Positions 26,324 through 39,000 of a stretch of 64,000 bases of DNA are shown here, one piece after another. Source of the DNA: Streptomyces eurythermus (GTDB lineage: Bacteria > Actinomycetota > Actinomycetes > Streptomycetales > Streptomycetaceae); the NCBI RefSeq assembly GCF_014649115.1, contig NZ_BMSK01000018.1:136713-200712 (forward strand), given 5' to 3'. The translations under genes were made by a program, and so were the position numbers. The notes under the pieces are model-generated. The model was not told the origin of the DNA. It was given only the letters and a program-made list of their open reading frames with translations, and searched no databases. Numbering within the stretch: the first letter of the stretch is position 1; the number at the start of each line of letters is the position of its first letter.

Positions 26324-27223
26324 CTACAGCCAGGCCGCGAACTCCAGCAGCAGTTCCGCGTCCGTCGGGCGGCCGACGCGGAGGGCCCGGACGCCGGACT
26401 CCACCGCGCGGAACAGCGTCCAGCCCCGCAGGCGGTCCTGGTCGACCTCCAGGGACTCCGCGAGCCGCTTGATCCGGCGGCGGGTGGTGGCCGGGCCGGC
26501 CGACTGGGCGATCAGGTCCTCCACCCGGTCCCGGACCAGCCGCGCCAGGTCGAAGGCGCTCTCGCCGACCACGGGGTCCGGGCCCACCGCGAGCCACGGC
26601 ATCCGCTCGCCCGACAGCACCTTGCTCTGCCGGAACGTGCCGTGCAGCAGCCGCTCCTCGGGCGGCGCGGCCAGCAGCTCCTCGCGGGCGGCCAGTGCCG
26701 ACTCCACCAGCGGGGCCACCTCGGGGTCGGCCCCGGCGCTGGCCCGCATGGCCGCCGCCTGCCGCCCGGTGCGCTCGGCGACGGTCTCGAAGGCGTGCCC
26801 GGCCGGCGGCTCCACCCACAGCCTGCGCAGCGTCCCCGCCGCCTCCAGCAGCGCCTTGGCCTCCGGCAGCGAACGCACCGACACATCCGGGTGCAGCCGC
26901 TCCAGCAGCAGCGCCCCGTCCTGCGCGCCGTCCTCCAGGAGCTGTACGGCGCCCAGCCCGGCCCAGTGCGCCAGCGCGGCCCGCTCGCTCTCCGGGCGGG
27001 CCCGGGGCGGGGCGAGCTTCAGCACGGCCGGGGTGCCGTCCGGCAGCCGTACCAGCATCACCAGGCTGCTGCGCCCGCCGGGCACCTGCACCCGCTCCAC
27101 GGTCAACCCGCGCCGGGCGACGGCCTCCTCGGCCGCCGCGGGCAGCCGCGCCAGCCAGTCGTCCCCGGCCGGTGCCGTCTCACCGAGCGCCCGTACCAGG
27201 CGCGGCGGCGCTTCCCAAGCCAT
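26324..27223 (-). CDS. Aminoglycoside phosphotransferase-fold protein with degenerate catalytic loop
   Basis: 299-aa protein of the APH/choline-kinase-like fold. Lys69 in PAVLKL fits the ATP-anchoring lysine. The catalytic loop, normally HGDLHxxN, reads HGTFRQSK (194-201), so the catalytic Asp and the metal-binding Asn are both missing. The later Asp (216, in VGPDPVVG) and the downstream ESAFDLARL remain. As written it is unlikely to phosphorylate small molecules by the usual mechanism. It could bind nucleotide or act as a scaffold. Start is ATG 27223. The downstream neighbour is non-coding. Confidence 0.75.
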   Translation of the reverse strand: MAWEAPPRLVRALGETAPAGDDWLARLPAAAEEAVARRGLTVERVQVPGGRSSLVMLVRLPDGTPAVLKLAPPRARPESERAALAHWAGLGAVQLLEDGAQDGALLLERLHPDVSVRSLPEAKALLEAAGTLRRLWVEPPAGHAFETVAERTGRQAAAMRASAGADPEVAPLVESALAAREELLAAPPEERLLHGTFRQSKVLSGERMPWLAVGPDPVVGESAFDLARLVRDRVEDLIAQSAGPATTRRRIKRLAESLEVDQDRLRGWTLFRAVESGVRALRVGRPTDAELLLEFAAWL

Positions 27224-27304
27224 GCGCGAGTCGTTCCCTTCCTGTGGGTCCTTGTCGGCTCCCGGTCCGTCCTCCGACGGGCGTACGGGCCTCCTGCCGG
27301 TGCC

Positions 27305-27829
27305 TCAGCGCCTCGCCGGAGCCGTGGCGGAGGCGGCGGACGCGGTGGCCGTCGCAGTCGTGCCGGCCGCGCCGGTCCGCTCGTCGGTCCGGTCACCGGA
27401 CCGCTCGGCGAGCCCAGGGAAGGCTACGCTCTGTCCGCTCCAGCGCACCGCCCGCACCGCGGTCTCCCGCAGCGCCCCGGCCGCGTCGGCCCGCCGCGCG
27501 CCGGTCGCCGCCCGCACCAGGTCCGAGTAGACCCCGGCCAGCCGCTCCTCCAGCCGCGCGGCCAGCCGCACCGCCGCCGCCCCGTCCCCGACCGGGAACG
27601 GAAGCTCGTACGCGGCGCTCGCGGCGACCGGGGCGGCGCCCAGGTCACGCACCGCGCGCACCAGCGCGTCCCGGCGCGCCCGGTGGGCGTCGTACGCCGC
27701 CCGCGCCTCCGCCCGGCGCCGCTCGCCGATCCGCCCGCCGACGACCCCGTAGCCGTAGATCGCCGCGTGCTCCGCCGCCAGCGCCGCCTGGAGCGCGGTC
27801 ACCTCGGCCTGCCGTACCTCCTCGCTCAC
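27305..27829 (-). CDS. Ferritin-like DUF4439 protein
   Basis: 174-aa mostly helical protein of the ferritin-like DUF4439 type: EVTALQAALAAEHAAIYGYGVVGGR near the start, then ARAAYDAHRARRDAL. The two segments carry Glu/His residues suited to a metal-binding four-helix bundle. Start is GTG 27829, overlapping the stop of the upstream lipoprotein gene by 4 bp. The last 35 residues are Ala/Thr-rich and disordered. Cytoplasmic; no enzymatic activity is known to me. Confidence 0.75.
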   Translation of the reverse strand: MSEEVRQAEVTALQAALAAEHAAIYGYGVVGGRIGERRRAEARAAYDAHRARRDALVRAVRDLGAAPVAASAAYELPFPVGDGAAAVRLAARLEERLAGVYSDLVRAATGARRADAAGALRETAVRAVRWSGQSVAFPGLAERSGDRTDERTGAAGTTATATASAASATAPARR

Positions 27830-28329
27830 TTGGCCACCTCCGTCAGCAGGTACGCGTGCGCGGCCCCGGCCGCCGCGACCGACGCCAGCAGCCGCGCCAG
27901 CTCGCCCGGCACCTGGAGCAGCTCCTTGGCCCGCCGGTCGGCCAGGGCACGCTCGGCGGCGGCCAGCTGGGCCACGGCGTCCTTCTCGGCGGCGGGCACG
28001 GGCGCGGGCGCGGCCGAGGACTTCGACACCGCCGGCGAGGGCTTCGTACCGTCCTCGAACGCGGCCGCGTGCGCCGCGACCTGGGCCCGCAGCGGGCGCA
28101 GCCGGTCCGTCAGGGCGGGATGCGCGGCCAGCACGGCGTCGTAGCGCGCGAGCAGCCCCCGGCTGTCCCGCGCCGCACGCGCGCGTGCCCGCGCGCCGGC
28201 CGACGGGCCGTCGTCGCCGGAGTCCGCTCCGGCCGAGCAGCCCGCCAGCAGGGCGGCGCCGGCGGCCGAGGCCAGCAGGGTTCTTCTGCGCGGCCCCGAG
28301 GGGGTGCGCGACGGCGGGGGGTACGGCAC
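27826..28329 (-). CDS. Tat-exported lipoprotein, unknown function
   Basis: 167-aa lipoprotein. The signal RRRTLLASAAGAALLAGC combines a twin-arginine motif with a lipobox. The mature part is helical and Ala-rich. I choose GTG 28329, because GAGG lies about 10 nt upstream and it gives a normal signal length; a longer frame back to ATG 28404 is possible. It is translationally coupled (GTGA overlap) to the DUF4439 gene, suggesting the two work together. Function unknown. Confidence 0.75.
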   Translation of the reverse strand: MPYPPPSRTPSGPRRRTLLASAAGAALLAGCSAGADSGDDGPSAGARARARAARDSRGLLARYDAVLAAHPALTDRLRPLRAQVAAHAAAFEDGTKPSPAVSKSSAAPAPVPAAEKDAVAQLAAAERALADRRAKELLQVPGELARLLASVAAAGAAHAYLLTEVAK

Positions 28330-28570
28330 GGCTGACGTCCTCGGGGGGCTCGTACGAACACACGGGCGGAACGGCGCCCGCCGTTGATCACGGTACCCGC
28401 GCATCCGCCCCCCGCATGTCACCGGCTCAGCGGTCCCACCCGAGGGCACGCGGCCGTACCGGCACGCGGCCCCGGGCTCCGCTGCGAAGCACCCCCCGCC
28501 GGAGGCAGTACCCTTTGACCAGACACGCGACCCATCCCACAACAGCACACGCGGCCGAGGAGTCACCCGG

Positions 28571-29083
28571 ATGAGCACCACCCAGAGCGAGAGGCTGCGA
28601 GAGCTGCTGGAACCGCTCGTCACCTCCCATGGGCTGGATCTCGAAGAGATCGCCGTGGACTCCGTAGGACGCAAGCGGGTGCTGCGCGTCGTGGTCGACT
28701 CCGACACCGGAGCGGACCTGGACCGGATCGCCGATGTGAGCCGCGCGCTCTCGGCGCGGCTGGACGAGACGAACGCGATGGGCGAGGGCGCGTACGACCT
28801 GGAGGTCGGAACCCCCGGCGCGGAGCGCCTCCTCACCGAGCACCGGCACTTCGTGCGCGCCGTCGACCGGCTCGTGAAGTTCCAGCTCACGGAGGGCGGC
28901 GAGCTGGTCGCGCGGATCCTGGACGTCGACGACGAGGGCATCGACGTGGAGGTGCCCGGGGTGAAGGGCCGCAAGGCCACCACCCGCAGACTCGGCTTCC
29001 CCGAGATCGCCAAGGCGCGCGTGCAGGTCGAGTTCAACCGCAAGGACAGCAAGAAGGACATGAAGGAAGAGGAGGAGGCGTAG
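28571..29083 (+). CDS. rimP: Ribosome maturation factor RimP
   Basis: 170-aa 30S assembly factor. The N-terminal alpha/beta domain (ERLRELLEPLVTSHGLDLEEIAVDSVG) and the conserved VGTPGAERLLTEHRHFVRAVDR segment are clear, then an Sm-like C-terminal domain and a charged Lys/Glu tail. Start is ATG 28571 with GAGGAG upstream. It heads the conserved rimP-nusA-ylxR-infB operon. Confidence 0.95.
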   Translation: MSTTQSERLRELLEPLVTSHGLDLEEIAVDSVGRKRVLRVVVDSDTGADLDRIADVSRALSARLDETNAMGEGAYDLEVGTPGAERLLTEHRHFVRAVDRLVKFQLTEGGELVARILDVDDEGIDVEVPGVKGRKATTRRLGFPEIAKARVQVEFNRKDSKKDMKEEEEA

Positions 29084-29085
29084 CC

Positions 29086-30072
29086 GTGGACATCGACATG
29101 AGCGCCCTGCGGGGTTTGGTCCGGGAGAAGGAGATCTCCTTCGACCTGCTGGTCGAGGCGATCGAGTCGGCCCTCCTCATCGCCTACCACCGCACCGAGG
29201 GAAGCCGCCGACACGCGCGCGTGGAGCTCAACCGGGAGACCGGGCATGTGACCGTGTGGGCGAAGGAGGACCCCGAGGACCTCGCCGAGGGCCAGGCGCC
29301 CCGTGAGTTCGACGACACCCCGTCCGGTTTCGGCCGTATCGCCGCCACCACCGCCAAGCAGGTGATCCTGCAGCGGCTGCGCGACGCCGAGGACGACGCG
29401 ACGCTCGGCGAGTACGCCGGCCGCGAGGGCGACATCGTCACCGGCGTGGTCCAGCAGGGCCGCGACCCGAAGAACGTGCTCGTGGACATCGGCAAGCTGG
29501 AGGCCATCCTGCCGGTGCAGGAGCAGGTGCCCGGCGAGACCTACCCGCACGGCATGCGCCTGCGGTCGTACGTGGTCCGCGTGGCCAAGGGCGTGCGCGG
29601 CCCGTCCGTGACGCTCTCCCGCACCCACCCGAACCTGGTGAAGAAGCTCTTCGCCCTGGAGGTGCCGGAGATCGCCGACGGCTCGGTGGAGATCGCCGCG
29701 ATCGCCCGTGAGGCCGGTCACCGCACGAAGATCGCCGTACGGTCCACCCGTTCGGGCCTGAACGCCAAGGGTGCCTGCATCGGCCCCATGGGCGGCCGGG
29801 TGCGCAATGTGATGGGCGAACTGAACGGCGAGAAGATCGACATCGTCGACTGGTCGGACGACCCGGCGGAGATGGTCGCGAACGCCCTGTCACCCGCCCG
29901 GGTGAGCAAGGTGGAGGTCGTGGACATGGCCGCCCGCTCCGCACGGGTGACCGTGCCGGACTACCAGCTGTCGCTGGCGATCGGCAAGGAGGGCCAGAAC
30001 GCCCGCCTCGCCGCCCGCCTCACCGGCTGGAGGATCGATATCCGGCCAGACACCGAGCAGGCCGGCGCGTAG
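29086..30072 (+). CDS. nusA: Transcription termination/antitermination factor NusA
   Basis: 328-aa RNA polymerase-binding factor controlling pausing, termination and antitermination. N-terminal RNAP-binding domain, S1 domain (GDIVTGVVQQGRDPKNVLVDIG), then two KH domains (KGACIGPMGGRVRNVMGELNG; LAIGKEGQNARLAARLTGW). It lacks the acidic C-terminal repeats of E. coli NusA, as is normal in actinobacteria. Start is GTG 29086, preceded by GGAGGAGG inside the end of rimP; ATG 29098 is the alternative. Confidence 0.96.
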   Translation: MDIDMSALRGLVREKEISFDLLVEAIESALLIAYHRTEGSRRHARVELNRETGHVTVWAKEDPEDLAEGQAPREFDDTPSGFGRIAATTAKQVILQRLRDAEDDATLGEYAGREGDIVTGVVQQGRDPKNVLVDIGKLEAILPVQEQVPGETYPHGMRLRSYVVRVAKGVRGPSVTLSRTHPNLVKKLFALEVPEIADGSVEIAAIAREAGHRTKIAVRSTRSGLNAKGACIGPMGGRVRNVMGELNGEKIDIVDWSDDPAEMVANALSPARVSKVEVVDMAARSARVTVPDYQLSLAIGKEGQNARLAARLTGWRIDIRPDTEQAGA

Positions 30073-30231
30073 CCGCGACACGCACCAAGGGTGCCCGGAC
30101 CAGCCCCGGAGCCGCACGGCGGACCCGGGGCCGGGGAATAGATCCCGGCCGCCCGACGCTGAGATCACGACAACAGCCGTTCGATTCTTGCCCCAAAGGG
30201 GTGAGGTCGGTACGGGGAGGTAGACTTAACT

Positions 30232-30528
30232 GTGTCTGGCCGGACGCACACCCGAGCATGCCCTGAACGCACCTGTGTGGGGTGCCGGGAGCGGGCGGCC
30301 AAGAACGACCTCCTGCGGATCGTGGGAATCGAGGACGCATGCGTCCCCGATCCTCGCGGTACGCTGCCCGGCCGGGGTGTCTACGTGCACCCCGCCCTGG
30401 TCTGTCTCGACCAGGCGGTACGCCGCCGGGCGTTCCCGCGGGCACTGCGCGTCCCGGGACCGCTCGACACAAAGGCGTTGCGTCGATACGTCGAGCAGAC
30501 AACAGTTGCCGAGCAGGCAACGCCGTAA
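30232..30528 (+). CDS. ylxR: YlxR-family (DUF448) nucleic-acid-binding protein
   Basis: 98-aa protein with the family signature RTCVGCRERAAKNDLLRIV and a GRGVYVHP loop. It is a small RNA/DNA-binding protein always found between nusA and infB. Start is GTG 30232 with GGGGAGG about 10 nt upstream. The 159 bp after nusA hold no gene I can see. Confidence 0.9.
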   Translation: MSGRTHTRACPERTCVGCRERAAKNDLLRIVGIEDACVPDPRGTLPGRGVYVHPALVCLDQAVRRRAFPRALRVPGPLDTKALRRYVEQTTVAEQATP

Positions 30529-30590
30529 GACGTGCCGTACGGAACCCCGTACGGCCTGGTACCTCGCGAGTCGAAAGCAGGTCGAGATTG

Positions 30591-30660
30591 CGATGAGCAC
30601 TCGATGAGTACGCGATGAGTACGCCCATGAACTAGCGACGGTCCGGCTTCAACCCGGACC
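30591..30660 (+). promoter_or_regulatory. infB leader: three tandem 11-bp repeats and a hairpin
   Basis: CGATGAGCACT is followed directly by two copies of CGATGAGTACG (30591-30623). Then GGTCCGG/CCGGACC (30640-30646 with 30654-30660) forms a 7-bp hairpin around CTTCAAC. The hairpin ends a few bases before the AAAGGAG ribosome binding site of infB, so it could tune translation initiation. The role is inference. Confidence 0.5.
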
Positions 30661-30673
30661 TCAAAGGAGCGAA

Positions 30674-33745
<3,072 letters not shown>

Positions 33746-33763
33746 CGGCCCACGGCATCCGAA

Positions 33764-33797
33764 GCTGGCCGGCGGGATCTCGGTCCCGCCGGCCAGC
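33764..33797 (+). terminator. Terminator hairpin after infB
   Basis: A perfect 14-bp stem GCTGGCCGGCGGGA/TCCCGCCGGCCAGC with a 6-nt loop lies 18 bp after the infB stop, followed shortly by GTTTT. A second, looser stem (GTTTTCCGG at 33803 with CCGGAAAAC at 33833) follows. Likely partial termination between infB and the downstream genes. Confidence 0.75.
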
Positions 33798-33921
33798 GCG
33801 CCGTTTTCCGGGCGGCACGGCGGCTCCGGGCGCCGGAAAACCCGGTCGAGCCGTCGCCGGGCACGGGGTAACGTGGCTCCAGGCCATCGATCCCGTACCG
33901 GCGGGTAAACCCGGCACGAAC

Positions 33922-34215
33922 ATGTACGTGGGGACTCTGTCCTTCGACCTCCTCCTCGGCGACGTCCACTCGCTGAAGGAGAAGCGCTCCGTCGTCCGCC
34001 CGATCGTCGCCGAGCTCCAGCGGAAGTACGCCGTGAGCGCGGCCGAGGTGGATCACATGAACCTCCACCGGCGGGCGGTCATCGGCCTCGCCCTGGTCTC
34101 CGGCGACGCGGCGCACCTCACCGACGTACTGGACCGGTGCGAACGGCTGGTCGCCGCCCGCCCCGAGGTGGAGCTGCTGTCGGTCCGACGCCGCTTCCAC
34201 GGCGAAGACGACTGA
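33922..34215 (+). CDS. DUF503 (YlxP-like) protein
   Basis: 97-aa conserved protein with the signature VGTLSFDLLLGDVHSLKEKRSVVRPIVAEL and AEVDHMNLHRRAVIGLALVSGD. It is regularly encoded between infB and rbfA in Gram-positive bacteria. Small alpha/beta fold; no established biochemical role. Start is ATG 33922. Confidence 0.9.
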   Translation: MYVGTLSFDLLLGDVHSLKEKRSVVRPIVAELQRKYAVSAAEVDHMNLHRRAVIGLALVSGDAAHLTDVLDRCERLVAARPEVELLSVRRRFHGEDD

Positions 34216-34267
34216 CGACGACCAGACCACAGAACGCAAGCAAGAAGAAAGAACGGGAGACGGACCA

Positions 34268-34726
34268 GTGGCCGACAACGCGCGGGCGAAAAGGCTGGCG
34301 GACCTCATCCGGGAGGTGGTGGCCCAGAAGCTGCAGCGCGGGATCAAGGACCCGCGGCTCGGCTCGCACGTCACCATCACGGACACCCGGGTCACGGGTG
34401 ACCTGCGGGAGGCGACCGTCTTCTACACGGTCTACGGCGACGACGAGGAGCGGAAGGCCGCCGCGGCCGGCCTGGAGAGCGCCAAGGGCATCCTGCGCTC
34501 CGAGGTGGGCCGTGCGGCCGGGGTGAAGTTCACCCCCACCCTGACCTTCGTGGCGGACGCCCTGCCGGACACCGCCCGGACCATCGAGGACCTCCTCGAC
34601 AAGGCCCGGCAGTCCGACGAGAAGGTGCGCGAGGCGGCCACCGGCGCGACGTACGCCGCCGGCGCCGACCCCTACCGCAAGCCGGCGGACGACGAGACCG
34701 ACACGGACGGCGACGCCACCGAATGA
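34268..34726 (+). CDS. rbfA: 30S ribosome-binding factor RbfA
   Basis: 152-aa ribosome assembly factor for late 16S maturation. The KH-like fold shows RAKRLADLIREVVAQKLQRGIKDPRLG and the GVKFTPTLTFVADALPD segment, followed by a charged, disordered tail. Start is GTG 34268. It overlaps truB by 4 bp (ATGA), so the two are translationally coupled. Confidence 0.94.
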   Translation: MADNARAKRLADLIREVVAQKLQRGIKDPRLGSHVTITDTRVTGDLREATVFYTVYGDDEERKAAAAGLESAKGILRSEVGRAAGVKFTPTLTFVADALPDTARTIEDLLDKARQSDEKVREAATGATYAAGADPYRKPADDETDTDGDATE

Positions 34727-35628
34727 CCCAGAAGCACACCACGCCCGACGGCCTCGTCATCGTCGACAAGCCGTCGGGCTTCACTTCGCACGACGTGGTC
34801 GCCAAGATGCGCGGGATCGCCAAGACCCGCCGTGTCGGCCACGCCGGCACCCTCGACCCCATGGCGACCGGCGTCCTGGTCCTCGGGGTCGAGCGCGCCA
34901 CCAAGCTCCTCGGGCACCTCGCGCTCACCGAGAAGGAGTACCTGGGCACCGTCCGCCTGGGCCAGACCACCCTCACCGACGACGCCGAGGGCGAGATCAC
35001 CTCGTCCACCGACGCCTCCAAGGTGACCCGGGACGCCATCGACGCCGGCATCGCCAAGCTCACCGGCGACATCATGCAGGTGCCGTCCAAGGTCAGCGCC
35101 ATCAAGATCAACGGCGTACGGTCGTACAAGCGGGCGCGTGAGGGCGAGGAGTTCGAGATCCCCGCCCGGCCGGTGACCATCTCCTCCTTCGCGGTCTACG
35201 ACGTCCGGGACGCGGTCGCCGAGGACGGCACCCCGGTGCTCGACCTGGTCGTGTCGGTGGTCTGCTCCTCCGGCACCTACATCCGCGCCCTCGCCCGCGA
35301 CCTGGGCGCCGGTCTCGGCGTCGGCGGCCACCTCACCGCGCTGCGCCGCACCCGCGTCGGGCCCTACAAGCTGGACGCGGCCAAGACGCTGGACCAGCTC
35401 CAGCAGGACCTGACCGTGATGCCGATCGCCGAGGCCGCCACCGCCGCGTTCCCGCGCTGGCAGGTCGACGCCAAGCGGGCCCGGCTGCTGCTCAACGGCG
35501 TCCGGCTGGAGATCCCCGACGAGTACGCGGGCGCCGGTCCGGTGGGCGTGTTCGACCACGAGGGCCGTTTCCTCGCGCTCGTCGAAGAGCACCGGGGCAA
35601 GGCCAAGAGCCTGGCCGTCTTCGGCTGA
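34723..35628 (+). CDS. truB: tRNA pseudouridine-55 synthase
   Basis: 301-aa enzyme converting U55 of tRNAs to pseudouridine. The catalytic Asp45 is in GHAGTLDPMATGVL. The N-terminal GLVIVDKPSGFTSHDVV and the C-terminal PUA-like region are conserved. Start ATG 34723 overlaps rbfA. It is the last gene of the rimP-truB operon before a non-coding stretch. Confidence 0.95.
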   Translation: MTQKHTTPDGLVIVDKPSGFTSHDVVAKMRGIAKTRRVGHAGTLDPMATGVLVLGVERATKLLGHLALTEKEYLGTVRLGQTTLTDDAEGEITSSTDASKVTRDAIDAGIAKLTGDIMQVPSKVSAIKINGVRSYKRAREGEEFEIPARPVTISSFAVYDVRDAVAEDGTPVLDLVVSVVCSSGTYIRALARDLGAGLGVGGHLTALRRTRVGPYKLDAAKTLDQLQQDLTVMPIAEAATAAFPRWQVDAKRARLLLNGVRLEIPDEYAGAGPVGVFDHEGRFLALVEEHRGKAKSLAVFG

Positions 35629-36036
35629 GCGGGGCGGGACGCCGCAGCGGCCGGTGCCGTAGCGGTCGGTCCCGTCTCGGCCTGCTGTAACGGCTGTCCC
35701 GGGGGAGGCCGCCGTAGGGCGTCTGCCGGGGCCGACGTCCGCGGTGGCCGTCTGCGGTGGGCGCCGTCGCCGGGTCCGTCTGCTGTGGGCGGTCTTCCGT
35801 GGCCGTCTGCCGTGGAGCGGCGGCCCGCCCTGGCCGGGCCCTGCCGCCGCTCCACGGTCCCCCCTCTTCCCCCTTCCTAAGGTTCTCCAGCAGCCCCCGC
35901 CTATTCACCCGACCGGCCGGGCGCTCGGAGCGAACCGGGGGAGCGGAAGGGGGCGCGTTCAGGCGAGAACAGCCCCGCCGTGCCTCGCGTGCCTACCGTC
36001 GGGTCAGGGCACAGGGACGGGCGGGGAGGTACGGCC
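35629..36036. other. Non-coding tract after truB with repeats and a strong hairpin
   Basis: About 400 bp without a convincing gene. GTGGCCGTCTGCGGTGG (35744-35760) recurs at 35799-35815 with one change. A perfect 15-bp stem CCGTGGAGCGGCGGC/GCCGCCGCTCCACGG (35810-35824 with 35843-35857) encloses an 18-nt loop that can itself pair. The rest is low-complexity GC-rich sequence resembling the tract after proS. The promoter of the next large gene should lie near its right end. Confidence 0.6.
35810..35857. terminator. Large hairpin downstream of truB
   Basis: A 15-bp perfect stem with an 18-nt loop, about 180 bp after the truB stop. It could terminate the operon or attenuate read-through into the large gene that starts at 36037. 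No T tract. Confidence 0.5.
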
Positions 36037-39000
36037 ATGGCGGAACGGGGCCCGCGCACCGAAGGCGGGCGCCGGGAGCGGGAGGGGCACGAGCGGCCGG
36101 AATCGGGCGCACCGGCCCGTACGGGCGCCTTGCCCGACGTCGTACGGACCACCGGCACCGACCCCGTCCTCGTACGCATCCACGACCCGGCCGGCCGCCC
36201 CCTCGGCCTCGGCTTCCTCGCCGACCACGAGGGCACCCTCCTCACCAGCCACGAGACCGTCGACGGCCGCCCCCGGATGCTGCTGCACGCGCCAGGGGAA
36301 CGCACCCGCACGGTCACCGCCGACGCGGTCACCCCGCTGCCCCGCCTGGGCCTCGCCCTGATCCGCACCGAGGGCCTCGGCGCGGACCCGCTGCCGCTGA
36401 CCGTACGGAGCCGGATCGGCGCGGGCACCTACGTACGGATCGCCGCCGGCTGCTGGCGCCAGGCGCGGGTACTGGCCGCGACCCGGGCCACGTACTCCGC
36501 CGGGGACGGACCTCACCTCCTCGAGGACGTACTGGAGCTGGCCATCGGCACGGCCGGCCGGGACGCGCTCAGGCCCGGCGGCGGCGCGGCCGGGGGACCG
36601 GTGTGCGACGCCCGCACCGGCGCGGTCGTCGGCGTCCTCGGCACCGCCCTGAGCGCCGCCGGGCGCGAGGCGGGCTTCGCCGTCCCGTTGCGGCCCGCCG
36701 ACGACGCCCTCGCCGCGCTCCTCGCCCGCAACGCGGCCACCGTGCCCGCCTACGGCGCCGACCTCAACCTCGCCGGCATCCTCCAGCTGACCACGACCTC
36801 CGTGGGCCAGGACGGCCCCCCGGGCGCCACCGACCCGGTCGAGCGTCCCGGCATCGCGCGGGAGCTGACCGCCTTCACCGCCGGCGACCGGCCCGTGCTC
36901 GGCCTGGTCGGCGCCCCGGGCAGCGGCCGTACGACGCAGCTCGCGGCCCTCGCCGCCCGCCGGGCCCGGGGTGAGCGGCCCGCGCCCACGCTGTGGCTGC
37001 GCGGCGCCGACCTGGCGGCCACCGACGGCTCGGTGGCCGACGCCGCGCGCCGCGCCCTGGCCCGCGCCGCCCGGATCGTCGCCGCGTCCCGGGCCGTCCG
37101 CCCCGAGGACCTGGGCGACGTCACCCCGGAGCACCTGGCCCGCCTCGCCGCCCGGGCCGGCCGCCCGCTGCTGCTCCTCCTCGACGGCCCCGAGGAGATG
37201 CCCCCGGCCCTCGCCCACCGCCTGCCCGAGTGGACCCGCGGCACGGCCGACTGGCTCCACGGCACCGGGGCCCGTCTGCTGGTCGCCTGCCGGGAGGAAC
37301 ACTGGGAACGCGCGGGGCGGGCGTTCCCCGACAACCTGCTCCACGCGCCGGCGCCTGAAGAAGGCCCCGCTTCCGCCGCCCCCTTGCCCCCCTGCCTCCC
37401 GATCGGCGACCTCACCGCCGACGAGGCGCGCCGGGCCCGCGCCCGGTACGGCATCGCGGACGGCGTCCTCGCCGAGCGGGACGCCCGGCATCCGCTCACC
37501 CTCCGGCTGCTGTCCGAGGTCCGGGCCGCCGCCCCGGCCGCCCCGCTCGCCGGGCCCCTGGACCGCCACGACGTCTTCGCCGCCTACCTCGACCTGGTGT
37601 GCCTGCGCGTCGCGGTCCGGCTCGCCGCCGCCGGCGGGCCGCGCGGTACGGCCGTACGGCGGCTCGCCGCGCGGGTGGCCGGGCAGGTGCACGAGGCGGC
37701 CCGGCGCAGCCTCGGACCGGGGCAGGGCGAACTGGACCGGGAGTCGTTCGAGGCCGTGTTCCCCTGGGGGCCCGCCCCGGCCCGTCTCGGCGCGGGCACC
37801 GGCTGGGCCTCCGCCGTCCTCGCCGAGGGCCTCCTCGTGCCGGCCGGCGGCGGCTACCGCTTCGCCCACGAGGACCTGGCCGACTGGCTGCACGGCATGC
37901 ACCTGGACCTCGACGAGGCCCTGCGCGCCCTGGTGCGCTCACCCGGCGAGCGGCCCGAGGCGGACCGTCCGGTCCCGGTGCCGCACCACCGTACCGGCCC
38001 CGTCGTCCAAGCCCTGCTGCTCCTCGCCCGCCAGCACGGAAGCCGGCAACTGGGCGCGCGGTTACGCGAGTTGGCCGACGCCTTGGACCGCGACACCGGC
38101 TCCTGGTGGGCCGCCCGGCTGCTCGCCCGTACCCTGCTCCAGGTCCCGGACGCGACCCCGTACACCGAGGTGCTGCGGCTGCTCGCCGACCGGGTCGCCG
38201 CCTGGCGCCAGGAACGGCGGCCGGTACCGGCCGAGTTCGGCCCCGCCTTCTGGACCGCGCTGCCCGTCACCGCCCCCGAGCGCCTGGACCTGCTGCGCCG
38301 CCTCCTGCCGGCCGACCCGGCACCGTCCGCGTCGGCCCCCCGCCACCTGGACGCCGTCGCCGGACTCCTCGCCGCCGCACCGGAGGCCGTACAACCCCTG
38401 CTGACCCGCTGGTTCACCGACGAGCGCCCGCTGCCCGCGACCCCGCACGCCACCGTGGCCACGGCCGCGCAGGCGCTGCTGCACACCCACCGGCACCGCG
38501 CCCCGGACGACCTCACCGAGGTCCTGGTGGACTGCCCCCACCCCCGCGCGGAGGAACTGCTCGGCGCCCTCGCCGAGGACGAGCCGTCGGCCGTCTGCCG
38601 GGCCGCGGACCGCTGGGCGCACGACGAGCGCCCCGCCCGCCGGGCCGCGGCCGTCACCCACGCACTGCGCGCCGCCCCCCACGTCCGTACGGCGGCGGAC
38701 CGCGCGCTGCTCGGCCGCGCCGCCCTCGCCGTGCTCGCCCGCCCCGCCGACCACGCCCTGCACGGCGCCGCCCGCGCCGTCCTGGCCCACGACCCGGACA
38801 GCCGCGACCGCCATCTGCCCGAGGCCCTGCGCCACTTCGCCGACGGCGACCCGCGCATCCCGCCCGGCGCCCTCGTCCCGGCCCTGGCCACCCACCCCGA
38901 ACCGGTCCTGGACGCCTTCCGCGCCCGGCTGCGCGCCCCCGAGGACGCCGTCCTGCGCGCCCTCACCGAGATCACCGCCCCGGCCCTCGCCCGTCCGGTC

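Noticed and set aside
25778..28144. 788-codon plus-strand frame through the repeat tract after proS
   Set aside because: It consists of repetitive Arg/Pro/Ser sequence and overlaps minus-strand genes with real motifs; no ribosome binding site.
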